Below are positions 24,201 to 38,439 of a DNA stretch of 64,000 nt, in pieces; the stretch's first letter is position 1; every line of letters starts with the position of its first letter. A program made the position numbers and the translations under genes. Below the pieces are notes generated by a model that had not been told where the DNA came from, did no database searches, and was given only the letters and a program-made list of their open reading frames with translations. The stretch covers positions 6,304,647 through 6,368,646 of the forward strand of contig NC_087067.1 in NCBI RefSeq assembly GCF_963678635.1, read 5' to 3'. This DNA is from Symsagittifera roscoffensis (taxonomy: Eukaryota > Xenacoelomorpha > Acoela > Convolutidae).

Positions 24201-25490
24201 TTGTTTGATACTCTGCAATGTACAATTGGCGGTGTCTAAATGAAACGTCCTTTTTCGCTTCGGCAGCTGAATCGTCCATGAATTGCAAATGAAAATTTTG
24301 CGTTCTGATAAATTGTTGGAAAGTCATTTTTCCGTTTTTTGTCCCGAAAGTTCTCATTGCAATTTTTCCATTTTGAACTGTTCAATGTCTGGGTTGCATC
24401 TGGTTTTTTAGGTCGAGTTGTGGTCCGTTTTGGTGTTTGATTGATGATATGCACTTACCTTTAAAGTGTACGAGGTAACGTTTCCTTGCAATATTTACCT
24501 CAATATTTCTGGTCAATAGCAAATCTTAACGAATATCAATAAAACTTAGGTTGATCTTGAAAGCTTATGGTTTTTGCTTAAACAGTCATCGCTGATTGGT
24601 AGTCTTCCAGTGCTATATATAATCCCTATGTCTAAAGTTTAATAATTTGTTCTCACAACTGATGATTTGAGGCATTTGTTTGATACTCTGCAATGTACAA
24701 TTGGCGATGTCTAAATGAAATGTTCTGTTTCCCTTGGGCAGCTAAATTGTGCATGAATTGCAAATGATAATTTCGCGATCTGATGAATTGTTGAAAATCA
24801 GTTTTTCCGTTTTTTGTCCCGAAAGTTCGCATTGCAATTTTTCCATTTTGAACTGTTCAGTCTATGGGTTCCATCTGGTTTTTTAGGTCGAGTTGTGGTC
24901 CGTTTTGGTGTTTGATTGATGATATGCACTTACCTTTAGATTGTACGAGGCAACGTTTCCTTGCAACAGTTACCCTATTGATTCTGGTCTATAGCAAATC
25001 TTAACGAATATCAATAAAATCTAGTTTGATCTTGAAAGCTTATATTTTTTGCTCATACAGTCATCGCTGATTGGTAGTCTTCCAGTCCTAGATGTAATCC
25101 CTATGTCTAAGGTTTAGTAATTTGTTCTCACAAGTGATGATTTGAGGCATTTGTTCGATACTCTGCAATGTGCAATTGGCGATGTCTAAATGAAACGTTC
25201 TGTTTCCCTTGGGCAGCTAAATTGTGCATGAATTGCAAATGATAATTTCGCGATTTGATAAATTGTTGCAAAGTCATTATTCCATTTAGTCCCGATAGTT
25301 TTCATTGCAAGTTTTGTGTTTTCAATTAACTTGTTCACAATCTCTGGGTTGCAACAAGTTTTTTTGATGTTGTGTTACGTTTTGTCGTTTGGTTGATGAT
25401 ATGCAGTTACCTTTTGTGATTATATAAAAGTTTCTTTTAAATAGCTACGCTAATGATTCTGGTCTGTAGCAGATGAGTTCCTTGTAAAAT
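18230..25490 (+). repeat. Diverged left edge of array 2
   Basis: The first recognisable traces are near 18,310 (GATGAATTGAGTAATTT) and 18,366 (GTCTAAATGAACGTTCT). Full monomers with CTCTGGGTTGCATCTGG follow near 18,930, 19,404, 19,866 and 20,317, spaced about 450-475 bp. Copies here differ from each other far more than in the interior. One two-monomer block of about 1.3 kb repeats with good similarity (compare 20,840-22,140 with 22,150-23,430). Confidence 0.85.
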
Positions 25491-26289
25491 CATGTTCAAA
25501 ACTGAATTTGTTGTCTTCTGATGAAGGTTTCTTAACATACAGTCCCCAGCTGATTATTTCTCCCTTGATTTTTTTGTTTCTCTAAGGTTCAATAATTGGC
25601 TCCCAAATTTGATTCGAGTCTTTTGTTTGATACTCTGCAATGTACCATTGACGATGTCTTAAGGAAATGTTCTGTATCCTCTGGGCAGCTAAATTGTGCA
25701 TGAATTGCAAAGGATAATTTTGCGTTCTGATAAATTGTTGGAATTTTTTTTTTTCTGTTTAATGTCCCGAATATTCTCTTTGCAATTATTTTCCATTTTG
25801 ACCTATGCAATCTCTGGGTTGCATCTGGTTTTTTTAGGTCAAGTTGTGGTCCGTTTTGGCGTTTGATTGATGATTTGCACTTACTTTTAGATTGTACGAA
25901 GCCACGTTTCCTTGCAATAGTTACCCTAGTGATTCTGGTCTGTAGCAAATTTTAACGAATATCAATAAAATCTAGTTTGATCTTGAAAGCTTATGTTTTT
26001 TTGCCTATACAGTCATCGCTGAGTGATAGTCTTCCAGTGCTAGATATAATCCCTATGTCTAAGGTTTAGTAATTTGTTCTCACAAGTGATGATTTGAGGC
26101 ATTTGTTCGATACTCTGCAATGTGCAATTGGCGAAGTCTAAATGAAACGTTCTGTTTCCCTTGGGCAGCTAAATTGGGCATGAATTGCAAATGATAATTC
26201 CGCGATCTGATAAATTGTTGGAAATCAGTTTTTTCGTTTTTTGTCCCGAAAGTTCTCATTGCAATTTTTTCATTTTGAAAAATGAAATG

Positions 26290-27480
26290 TTCTGTTTCCC
26301 TTGGGTAGCTAAATTGTGCTTGAATTGCAAATGATAATTTCGCGATTTGATAAATTGTTGGAAAGTCATTATTTCATTTAGTCCCGATAGTTTTCATTGC
26401 AAGTTTTGTGTTTTCAATTAACTTGTTCACAATCTCTGGGTTGCAACAAGTTTTTTTGATGTTGTGTTACGTTTTGTCGTTTGGTTGATGATATGCAGTT
26501 ACCTTTTGTGATTATATAAAAGTTTCTTTTAAATAGCTACGCTAATGATTCTGGTCTGTAGCAGATGAGTTCCTTGTAAAATCATGTTCAAAACTGAATT
26601 TGTTGTCTTCTGATGAAGGTTTCTTAACATACAGTCCCCAGCTGATTATTTCTCCCTTGATTTTTTTTGTTTCTCTAAGGTTCAATAATTGGCTCCCAAA
26701 TTTGATTCGAGTCTTTTGTTTGATACTCTGCATTGTACCATTGACGATGTCTAAAGGAAACGTTCTGTATCCTTTGGGCAGCTAAATTGTGCATGAATTG
26801 CAAATGATAATTTCGCGATTTGATAAATTGTTGGAAAGTCATTATTCCATTTAGTCCCGATAGTTCTCATTGCAACTTTTGTGTTTTGAGTTAACTTGTT
26901 CACAATCTCTGGGTTGCAACAAGTTTTTTTGATGTTGTGTTACGTTTTGTCGTTTAGTTGATGATATGCAGTTACCTTTTGTGATTATATAAAAGTTTCT
27001 TTTAAATAGCTACGCTAATGATTCTGGTCTGTAGCAGATGAGTTCCTTGTAAAATCATGTTCAAAACTGAATTTGTTGTCTTCTGATGAAGGTTTCTTAA
27101 CATACAGTCCCCAGCTGATTATTTCTCCCTTGATTTTTTTTGTTTCTCTAAGGTTCAATAATTGGCTCCCAAATTTGATTCGAGTCTTTTGTTTGATACT
27201 CTGCATTGTACCATTGACGATGTCTAAAGGAAACGTTCTGTATCCTTTGGGCAGCTAAATTGTGCATGAATTGCAAATGATAATTTAGCGATTTGATAAA
27301 TTGTTGGAAAGTCATTATTCCATTTAGTCCCGATAGTTCTCATTGCAACTTTTGTGTTTTGAGTTAACTTGTTCACAATCTCTGGATTGTAACTAGTTTT
27401 TTTGATGTTGTGTTACTTTTTGTCGTTTAGTTGATGATATGCAGTTACCTTTTGTGATTATATAAAAGTTTCTTTTAAAT
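26290..27480 (+). repeat. Consecutive, nearly identical class B monomers
   Basis: Class B monomers follow each other directly at a 473-bp spacing. The landmark CTTCTGATGAAGG occurs near 26,607, 27,080 and 27,556. The first two encode an identical 61-codon frame (26,600 and 27,073). Elsewhere B normally alternates with A or C. Confidence 0.8.
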
Positions 27481-30400
27481 AGCTACGCTAATGATTCTGG
27501 TCTGTAGCAGATGAGTTCCTTGTAAAATCATGTTCAAAACTGAATTTGTTGTCTTCTGATGAAGGTTTCTTAACATACAGTCCCCAGCTGATTTTTTCTC
27601 CCTTGATTTTTTTGTTTCTATAAGGTTCAATAATTGGCTCCCAAATTTGATTCGAGTCTTTTGTTTGATACTCTGCAATGTACCATTGACGATGTCTAAA
27701 GGAAACGTTCTGTATCCTTTGGGCAGCTAAATTGTGCATGAATTGCAAAGGATAATTTTGCGTTCTGATAAATTGTTGGAAAGTTTTTTTTCCGTTTAAT
27801 GTCCCGAATATTCTCTTTGCAATTTTTTCCATTTTGACCTATGCAATCTCTGGGTTGCATCTGAATTTTTAAGGTCAAGTTGTGGTCCGTTTTGGCGTTT
27901 GATTGATGATTTGCACTTACCCTTAGATTGTACGAGGCAACGTTTCCTTGCAATAGTTACCCTATTGATTCTGGTCTGTAGCAAATCTTAACGAATATCA
28001 ATAAAATCTAGTTTGATCTAGAAAGCTTAGGTTTTTTTGCTTATACAGTCATCGCTGATTGATAGTCTTCCAGTGCTAGATATAATCCCTATGTCTAAGG
28101 TTTAGTAATTTGTTCTCACAAGTGATGATTTGAGGCATTTGTTCGATACTCTGCAATGTGCAATTGGCGAAGTCTAAATGAAACGTTCTGTTTCCCTTGG
28201 GCAGCTAAATTGGGCATGAATTGCAAATGATAATTCCTCATTGAAAGTTCTCATTGCAATTTTTTCATTTTGAAAATGAAATGTTCTGTTTTCCTTGGGA
28301 AGCTAAATTGTGCATGAATTGCAAATGATAATTTCGCGATTTGATAAATTGTTGGAAAGTCATTATTCCATTTAGTCCCGATAATTCTCATTGCAACTTT
28401 TGTGTTTTGAATTTACTGGTTCACAATCTCTGGGTTGCAACTAGTTTTTTTGATGTTGTGTTACGTTTTGTCGTTTGGTTGATGATATACAGTCACCTTT
28501 TGTGATTATATAAAAGTTTCTTTTGAAAAGCTAAGCTAATGATTCTGGACTGTAGCAGGTGAGTTCCTTGTAAAATCATGTTCAAAACTGAATTTGTTGT
28601 CTTCTGATGAAGGTTTCTTAACATACAGTCCCCAGCTGATTATTTCTCCCTTGATTTTTTTCGTTTCTCTAAGGATCAATAATTGGCTCCCAAATTTAAT
28701 TCGAGTCTCTTGTTTGATATTCTGCAATGTACCATTGACGATGTCTAAAGGAAACGTTCTGTATCCTTTGGGCAGCTAAATTGCGCATGAATTGCAAAGG
28801 ATAGTTTTGCGTTCTGATAAATTGTTGGAAAGTTTTTTTTCCGTTTAATGTCCCGAATATTCTCTTTGCATTTTTTCCATTTTGACCTGTGCAATCTCTG
28901 GGTTGCATCTGGTTTTTAGGTCAAGTTTAGGTCCGTTTTGGCGTTTGATTGATGATATGCACTTACCTTTAGATTGTACGAGGCAACGTTTCCTTGCAAT
29001 AGTGACCCTAATGATTCTGGTCTGTAGCAAATCTTAATGAATATCAATAAAATCTAGTTTGATCTTGGAAGCTTATGTTTTTTGCTTATACAGTCATCGC
29101 TGAATAGTAGTCTTCCAGTGCTAGTTATAATCCCTATGTCTAAGCTTTAATAATTTGTTCTCACAAGTGATGATTTGAGGCATTTGTTTCATACTCTGCA
29201 ATGTACAATTGACGATGTCTAAATGATACGTTCTGTTTCCCTTGGAAAGCTAAATTATGCATGAATTGCAAATGATGATTTCGCGATGTGATAAATTGTT
29301 GGAAATCAGTTTTTTCGAAGTTGTCCCGAAAGTTCTCATTGCAATTTTTTCATTTTGATCTGTTCAATCCCTGGGTTGCATCTGGTTTTTTAGGTCGAAT
29401 TGTGGTCCGTTTTGGCGTTTGATTGATGATATACTCCTACCTTTAGATCGTACGAGGCAACGATTCCTTGCAACAGTTACCCTATTGATTCTGGTTTATA
29501 GAAAATCTTAACGAATATCAATAAAATCTAGTTTGATCTTGAAAGCTTATGTTTTTTGCTTATACAGTCATAGCTGATTGGTAGTCTTCCAGTGCTAGAT
29601 ACAATCCCGATGTCTAAAGTTTAATAATTTGTTCTCACAAGTGATGATTTGAGGCATTTGTTTCATACTCTGCAATGTACAATTGACGATGTCTAAATGA
29701 TACGTTCTGTTTCCCTTGTGCAGCTAAATTGTGCATGAATTGCCACGGATATTTTCGCGATCTGATAAATTGTTCGAAATCAGTTTTTCCGTTTTTTTGT
29801 CCCGAAAGTTCTCATTGCAATTTTTCCATTTTGAACTGTTCAGTCTATGGGTTCCATCTGGTTTTTTAGGTCGAGTTGTGGTCCGTTTTGGTGTTTGATT
29901 GATGATATTGATGTATGCACTTACCTTAAAAGTGTACGAGGTATCGTTTCCTTGCAATATTTACCCTAATGATTCTGGTCAATAGCAAATCTTAACGAAT
30001 ACCAATAAAATTTAGGTTGATCTTGAAAGCTTTTTTTGTTGCCTATACAGTCATCGCTGATTGGTAGTCTTCCAGTGCTAGATGTAATCCCTAGGTCTAA
30101 GGTTTAATACTTTGTTCTCGCAAGTGATGATTTGAAGCATTTGTTTGATACTCTGCAATATACAATTGGCGATGTCTAAATGAAACGTTCTGTTTCCCTT
30201 GGGCAGCTAAATTGTGCATGAATTGCAAATGATAATTTCGCGATCTGATAAATTGTTGGAAATCAGTTTTTTCGTTTTTTGTCCTGAAAGTTCTCATCGC
30301 AATTTTTTCATTTTGAAAATGAAATGTTCTGTTTCCCTTTGGAAGCTAAATTGTGCATGAATTGCAAATGATAATTTCGCGATTTGATAAATTGTTGTAA

Positions 30401-30839
30401 GTCATTATTCCATTTAGTCCCGATAATTCTCATGGCAACTTTTGTGTTTTGAATTTACTGGTTCACAATCTCTGGGTTGCAACTAGTTTTTTTGATGTTG
30501 TGTTACGTTTTGTCGTTTGGTTGATGATATACAGTCACCTTTTGTGATTATATAAAAGTTTCTTTTGAATAGCTACGCTAATGATTCTGGTCTGTAGTAG
30601 ATGAGTTCCTTGTAAAATCATGTTGAAAACTGAATTTATTGTTTTCTGATGAAGGTTTCTTAACATACAGTCCCTAGCTAATTATTTCTCCCTTGATTTA
30701 TTTCGTTTCTCATAGGATCAATAATTGGCTCCCAAGTTCAATTCGAGTCTTTTGTTTTATATTCTGCAATGTACCATTGACGATGTCTAAAGGAAACGTT
30801 CTTTTTCCCTTGGGCAGCTAAATGCATGAATTGCAAAGG

Positions 30840-33800
30840 ATAATTTGCGTTCTGATAAATTGTTGGAAACTTTTTTCCGTTTAATGTCCCGAATGTTCTC
30901 TTTGCAATTTTTTCCATTTTTACCTGTGCAATCTCTGGGTTGCATCTGGTTTTTTACGTCAAGTTGTGGCCCGTTTTGGCGTTTGATTGATGAAATGCAC
31001 TTACCCTTAGATTGTACGAGGCAACGTTTCCTTGCAACAGTTACCCTATTGATTCTGGTCTATAGCAAATCTTAACGAATATCAATAAAATCTAGTTTGA
31101 TCTGGAAAGCTTATGTTTTTTGCTTATACAGTCATAGCTGATTGGTAGTCTTCCAGTGCTAGATATAATCCCTATGTCTAAAGTTTAATAATTTGTTCTC
31201 ACAAGTGATGATTTGAGGCATTTGTTTGATACTCTGCAATGTACAATTGGCGATGTCTAAATGAAACGTTCTGTTTCCCTTGGGCAGCTAAATTGTGCAT
31301 GAATTGCAAATGATAATTTCGCGATCTGATAAATTGTTGGAAATCAGTTTTTTTGTTTTTTGTCCTGAAAGTTCTCATTGCAATTTTTTCATTTTGAAAA
31401 TGAAATGTTCTGCTTCCCTTGGGTAGCTAAATTGTGCATGAATTGCAAATGATAATTTCGCGATTTGATAAATTGTTGGAAAGTCATTATTCCATTTAGT
31501 CCCGATAATTCTCATTGCAACTTTTGTGTTTTGAATTAACTGGTTCACAATCTCTGGGTTGCAACTAGTTTTTTTGATGTTGTGTTACGTTTTGTCGTTT
31601 GATTGATGATATACAGTTACCTTTTGTGATTATATAAAAGTTTCTTTTGAATAGCTACGCTAATGTTTCTGGTCTGTAGCAGATGAGTTTCTTGTAAAAT
31701 CATGTTGAAAACTGAATTTGTTGTTTTCTGATGAAGGTATCTTAACATACAGTCCCTAGCTAATTATTTCTCCCTTGATTTATTTCGTTTCTCATAGGAT
31801 CAATAATTGGCTCCCAAGTTCAATTCGAGTCTTTTGTTTGATATTCTGCAATGTACCATTGACGATGTCTAAAGGAAACGTTCTGTTTCCCTTGGGCAGC
31901 TAAATGCATGAATTGCAAATGATGATTTCGCGATGTGATAAATTGTTGGAAATCAGTTTTTTCGGTTTTGTCCCGAAAGTTCTCATTGCAATTTTTTCAT
32001 TTTGACCCGTTCAATCCCTGGGTTGCATCTGGTTTTTTAGGTCGAATTGTTGTCCGTTTTGGCGTTTTATTGATGATATACTCTTACCTTTAGATTGTAC
32101 GAGGCAACGTTTCCTTGCAACAGTTACCCTATTGATTCTGGTTTATAGAAAATCTTAACGAATATCAATAAAATCTAGTTTGATCTTGAAAGCTTATGTT
32201 TTTTGCTTATACAGTCATCGCTGATTGGTAGTCTTCCAGTGCTAGATATAATCCCTATGTCTAAAGTTTAATAATTTGTTCTCACAAGTGATGATTTGAG
32301 GCATTTGTTTGATACTCTGCAATGTACAATTGGCGATGTCTAAATGAAACGTTCTGTTTCCCTTGGGCAGCTAAATTGTGCATGAATTGCAAATGATAAT
32401 TTCGCAATCTGATAAATTGTTGGAAATAAGTTTTTCCGTTTTTTTTCCCGAAAGTTCATTGCAATTTTTCCATTTTGAACTGTTCAGTCTATGGGTTCCA
32501 TCTGGTTTTTAAGGTCGAGTTGTGGTCCGTTTTGGTGTTTGAGTGATGATATTTACTTACCTTAAAGTGTACGAGGTATCGTTTCCGTGCAATATTTACC
32601 CTAATTATTCTGGTCCAAAGCAAATCTTAACGAATATCAATAAAATTTAGGTTGATCTTGAAAGCTTTTTTTTTTGCTTATACAGTCATCGCTGGTTGGC
32701 CGTTTTCCAGTGCTAGATGTAATCCCTATGTCTAAGGTTTAATAATTTGTTCTCACAAGTGATGATTTGAGGCATTTGTTTGATACTCTGCAATGTGCAA
32801 TTGGCGATGTCTAAATGAAACGTTCTGTTTCCCTTGGGCAGCTAAATTGTGCATGAATTGCAAATGATAATTTCGCGATCTGATAAATTGTTGGAAATCA
32901 GTTTTTCCGTTTTTTGTCCCGAAAGTATTCATTTCAATTTTTCCATTGTGAACAGTTCAGTCTATGGGTTCCATCTGGTTTTTTAGGTCGAGTTGTGGTC
33001 CGTTTTGGTGTTTGAGTGATGATATTTACTTACCTTAAAGTGTACGAGGTATCGTTTCCGTGCAATATTTACCCTAATTATTCTGGTCCAAAGCAAATCT
33101 TAACGAATATCAATAAAATTTAGGTTGATCTTGAAAGCTTTTTTTTTTGCTTATACAGTCATCGCTGGTTGGCCGTTTTCCAGTGCTAGATGTAATCCCT
33201 ATGTCTAAGGTTTAATAATTTGTTCTCACAAGTGATGATTTGAGGCATTTGTTTGATACTCTGCAATGTGCAATTGGCGATGTCTAAATGAAACGTTCTG
33301 TTTCCCTTGGGCAGCTAAATTGTGCATGAATTGCAAATGATAATTTCGCGATCTGATAAATTGTTGGAAATCAGTTTTTTCGTTTTTTGTCCCGAAAGTT
33401 CTCATTGCAGTTTTTTCATTTTGAAAAATGAAATGTTCTGTTTCCCTTGGGTAGCTAAATTGTGCATGAATTGCAAATGATAGTTTCGCGATTTTATAAA
33501 TTGTTGGAAAGTCATTATTTCGTTTAGTCCCGATAGTTCTCATTGCAAATTTGATGTTTTGAATTAACTTGTTCACAATCTCTGGGTTGCGACTAATTTT
33601 TTTGATGTTGTGTTACGTTTTGTCGTTTGGTTGATGACATGCAGTTACCTTTTGTGATTATATAAAATCTTCTTTTGAATAGCTACGCTAATTATTCTGG
33701 TCTGTAGCAGATGAGTTCCTTTTAAAATCATGTTCAAAACTGAATTTGTTGTTTTCTGATGAAGGTTTCTTAACATACAGTCCCCAGCTGATTATTTCTC

Positions 33801-35330
33801 CCTTGATTTATTTCGTTTCTCATAGGATCAATAATTGGCTCCCAAGTTTAATTCGAGTCTTTTGTTTGATATTCTGCAATGTACCATTGACGATGTCTAA
33901 AGGAAACGTTCTGTTTCCATTGGGCAGCTAAATGCATGAATTGCAAAGGATAATTTGCGTTCTGATAAATTGTTGGAAACTTTTTTCCGTTTAATGTCCC
34001 GAATGTTCTCTTTGCAATTTTTTCCATTTTTACCTGTGCAATCTCTGGGTTGCATCTGGTTTTTTACGTCAAGTTGTGGCCCGTTTTGGCGTTTGATTGA
34101 TGAAATGCACTTACCCTTAGATTGTACGAGGCAACGTTTCCTTGCAACAGTTACCCTATTGATTCTGGTCTATAGCAAATCTTAACGAATATCAATAAAA
34201 TCTAGTTTGATCTTGAAAGCTTATGTTTTTTGCTTATACAGTCATAGCTGATTGGTAGTCTTCCAGTGCTAGATATAATCCCTATGTCTAAAGTTTAATA
34301 ATTTGTTCTCACAAGTGATGATTTGAGGCATTTGTTTGATACTCTGCAATGTACAATTGGCGATGTCTAAATGAAACGTTCTGTTTCCCTTGGGCAGCTA
34401 AATTGTGCATGAATTGCAAATGATAATTTCGCGATCTGATAAATTGTTGGAAATCAGTTTTTTTGTTTTTTGTCCTGAAAGTTCTCATTGCAATTTTTCA
34501 TTTTGAAAATGAAATGTTCTGCTTCCCTTGGGTAGCTAAATTGTGCATGAATTGCAACTGATAATTTCGCGATTTGATAAATTGTTGGAAAGTCATTATT
34601 CCATTTAGTCCCGATAATTCTCATTGCAACTTTTGTGTTTTGAATTAACTGGTTCACAATCTCTGGGTTGCAACTAGTTTTTTTGATGTTGTGTTACGTT
34701 TTGTCGTTTGGTTGATGATATACAGTTACCTTTTGTGATTATATAAAAGTTTCTTTTGAACAGCTACGCTAATGCTTCTGGTCTGTGGCAGATGAGTTTC
34801 TTGTAAAATCATGTTGAAAACTGAATTTGTTGTTTTCTGATGAAGGTATCTTAACATACAGTCCCTAGCTAATTATTTCTCCCTTGATTTATTTCGTTTC
34901 TCATAGGATCAATAATTGGCTCCCAAGTTCAATTCGAGACTTTTGTTTGATATTCTGCAATGTACCATTGACGATGTCTAAAGGAAACGTTCTGTTTCCC
35001 TTGGGCAGCTAAATGCATGAATTGCAAATGATGATTTCGCGATGTGATAAATTGTTGGAAATCAGTTTTTTCGGTTTTGTCCCGAAAGTTCTCATTGCAA
35101 TTTTTTCATTTTGACCCGTTCAATCCCTGGGTTGCATCTGGTTTTTTAGGTCGAATTGTGGTCCGTTTTGGCGTTTGATTGATGATATACTCTTACCTTT
35201 AGATTGTACGAGGCAACGTTTCCTTGCAACAGTTACCCTATTGATTCTGGTTTATAGAAAATCTTAACGAATATCAATAAAATCTAGTTTGATCTTGAAA
35301 GCTTAGGTTTTTTGCTTATACAGTCATCGC
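30840..35330 (+). repeat. Two copies of a ~1.38-kb block separated by ~1.7 kb
   Basis: Bases from about 30,840 to 32,215 match about 33,950 to 35,325 at a shift of roughly 3,110 with few differences (for example GATCTGGAAAGC against GATCTTGAAAGC). The intervening part holds a tandem pair of a rare A variant (GAGTGATGATATTTACTTAC) at about 32,540 and 33,012, shifted by 472 bp. Confidence 0.8.
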
Positions 35331-38300
35331 TGGTTGGCCGTTTTCCAGTGCTAGATGTAATCCCTATGTCTAAGGTTTAATAATTTGTTCTCACAAGTGA
35401 TGATTTGAGGCATTTGTTTGATACTCTGCAATGTGCAATTGGCGATGTCTAAATGAAACGTTCTGTTTCCCTTGGGCAGCTAAATTGTGCATGAATTGCA
35501 AATGATAATTTCGCGATCTGATAAATTGTTGGAAATCAGTTTTTTCGTTTTTTGTCCCGAAAGTTCTCATTGCAATTTTTTCATTTTGAAAAATGAAATG
35601 TTCTGTTTCCCTTGGGTAAATAAATTGTGCATGAATTGCAAATGATAGTTTCGCGATTTGATAAGTTGTTGGAAAGTCATTATTCCCTTTAGTCCCGATA
35701 GTTCTCATTGCAACGTTTTCATTTTGAAAGAACTTGTTCACAATCTCTGGGTTGCGACTAATTTTTTTGATGTTGTGTTACGTTTTGTCGTTTGGTTGAT
35801 GATATGCAGTTACCTTTTGTGATTATTTAAAAGTTTTTTTTTAAAAGCTACGCTAATGATTCTGGTCTGTAGCAGATAAGTTACTTGTAAAATGATGTTC
35901 AAAAATGAATTTGTTGTTTTCTGATGAAGGTTTCTTAACATACAGTCCCCAGCTGATTATTTCTCCCTTGATTTATTTTGTTTCTCTAAGGTTCGATAGT
36001 TGGCTCCCCAATTTTATTCGATCTTTTGTTTGATACTCTGCAATGTACCATTGACGATGTCTAAAGGAAACATTCTGTTTCCCTTGGGCAGCTAAATTGT
36101 GCATGAATTGCAAAGGATAATTTTGCGTTCTAATAAATTTTTGGCAAGTTTTTTTTTCGTTTAATGTCCCGAATGTTCTCTTTGCAATTTTTCCATTTTG
36201 ACCTGTGCAATCTCTGGGTTGCATCTGGTTTTTCAGGTCAAGTTGTGGTCCGTTTCGGCGTTTGATTGATGATATGCACTTACCTTTAGATTGTACGAGG
36301 CAACGTTTCCTTGCAATAGTTACCCTAATGATTCTGGTCTGTAGCAAATCTTAATGAATATCAATAAAATCTAGTTTGATCTTAAAAGCTTATGTTTTTT
36401 GCTTATACAGTGATCGCTGATTGGTAGTCTTCCAGTGCTAGTTATAATCCCTATGTCTAAGGTTTAATAATTTGTTCTGACAAGTGATGATTTGAGGCAT
36501 TTGTTTCATACTCTGCAATGTACAATTGGCGATGTCTAAATGAAACATTCTGTTTCCCGTGGGCAGCTAAATTGTGCATGAATTGCAAATGATGATTTCG
36601 CGATCTGATAAATTGTTGGAAATCAGTTTTTTTTCGATTTTTTTCCGGAAAGTTCTCATTGCAATTTTTTCATTTTGACCTGTTCAATCTCTGGGTTGCA
36701 TCTGGTTTTTTAGGTCGAATTGTGGTCCGTTTTGGCGTTTGATTGATGATATACTCTTACCTTTAGATTGTACGAGGCAACGTTTCCTCGCAATATTTGC
36801 CCTAATGATTCTGGTCTATTGCAAATCTTAACGAATATCAATAAAATCTAGTTTGATCTTGAAAGCTTATGTTTTTTGCTTATACAGTCATCGCTGATTG
36901 GTAGTCTTCCAGTACTAGATATAATCTCTATGTCTAACGTTTAATAATTTGTTCCCAAAACTGATGATTTGAGGCATTTGTTTGATACTCTGCAATGTAC
37001 AATTGATGATGTCTAAATGAAACGTACTGTTTCCCTTGGGCAGCTAAATCGTGCATGAATTGCAAATGATGATTTCGCGATCTGATAAATTGTTGGAAAT
37101 CAGTTTTTTTTTAGATTTTTGTCCCGAAAGTTCTCATTGCAATTTTTTCTTTTTGACCTGTTCAATCTCTGGGTTGCATCTGGTTTTTTTAGGTCGAATT
37201 GTGGTTCATTTTGGCGTTTGATTGATGATATACTCTTACCTTTAGATTGTACGAGTCAACGTTTCCTTGCAATAGTTACCTTATGATTCTGGTCTTTTGC
37301 AAATCTTAACGAATATCAATAAAATCTAGCTTGATCTTGAAAGCTTATGTTTTTTGCTTATACAGTTATCGCTGATTGGTAGTCTTCCAGTGCTAGATAT
37401 AATCCCTATGTCTAAAGCTTGATGATTTGAGGCATTTGTTTGATACTCTGCAATGTACAATTGGCGATGTCTAAATGAAACGTTCTGTTTCCCTTGGGCC
37501 GCTAAATTGTGCATGAATTGCAAATGATAGTTTCGCGATTTTATAAATTGTTGGAAAGTCATTATTTCGTTTAGTCCCGATAGTTCTCATTGCAAATTTG
37601 ATGTTTTGAATTAACTTGGTCACAATCTCTGGGTTGCAACTAGTTTTTTTGATGTTGTGTTACGTTTTGTCGTTTGGTTGATGATATGCAGCTACCTTTT
37701 GTGATTATTTAAAAGTTTTTTTTAAATAGCTGTACACTAATGATTCTGGTCTGTAGCAGACAAGTTCCTTGCAAATTTGTGTTCAAAACTGAATTTGTTG
37801 TTTTCTGATAAAGGTTTCTTAACATACAGTCCCTAGCTGATTAATTGTCCCTTGATTTATTTCGTTTCTCTAAGGTTCAATAATTAGCTCCCAAATTTGA
37901 TTCGAGTCTTTTGTTTAATACCCTGCAAGGTGTCATTGGCGATGTCTAAATGAAACGTTCTGTTTCCCTTGGGCAGCTAAATTGTGCATGAATTGCAAAT
38001 GATAATTTCGCGATTTGATAAATTGTTGGAAAGTCATTATTCCGTTTAGTCCCGATAGTTCTCATTGCATTTTTTGTGTTTTGAAATAACTTGTTCACAA
38101 TCTCTGGGTTGCAACTAGTTTTTTTGATGTTGTGTTACGTTTTGTCGTTTGGTTGATGATATGCAGTTACCTTTTGTGATTATATAAAAGTTTTTAAAAA
38201 ATTGCTACGCTAATGATTCTGGTCTGTAGCATGATTCTGGTCTGTAAAATTTAGTTTAACCTTGAAAGCTTATGTTTTTTGCTTATACAGTTATCGCTGA

Positions 38301-38439
38301 TTGGTAGTCTTCCAGTGCTAGATATAATCCCTACGTCTAAGGTTTAATGATTTGTTCTCAAAAGTGATGATTTGAGGCATTTGTTTGATACTCTGCAAGG
38401 TACAATTTGTGATGTCTAAATGAAACGTTCTGTTTCCCT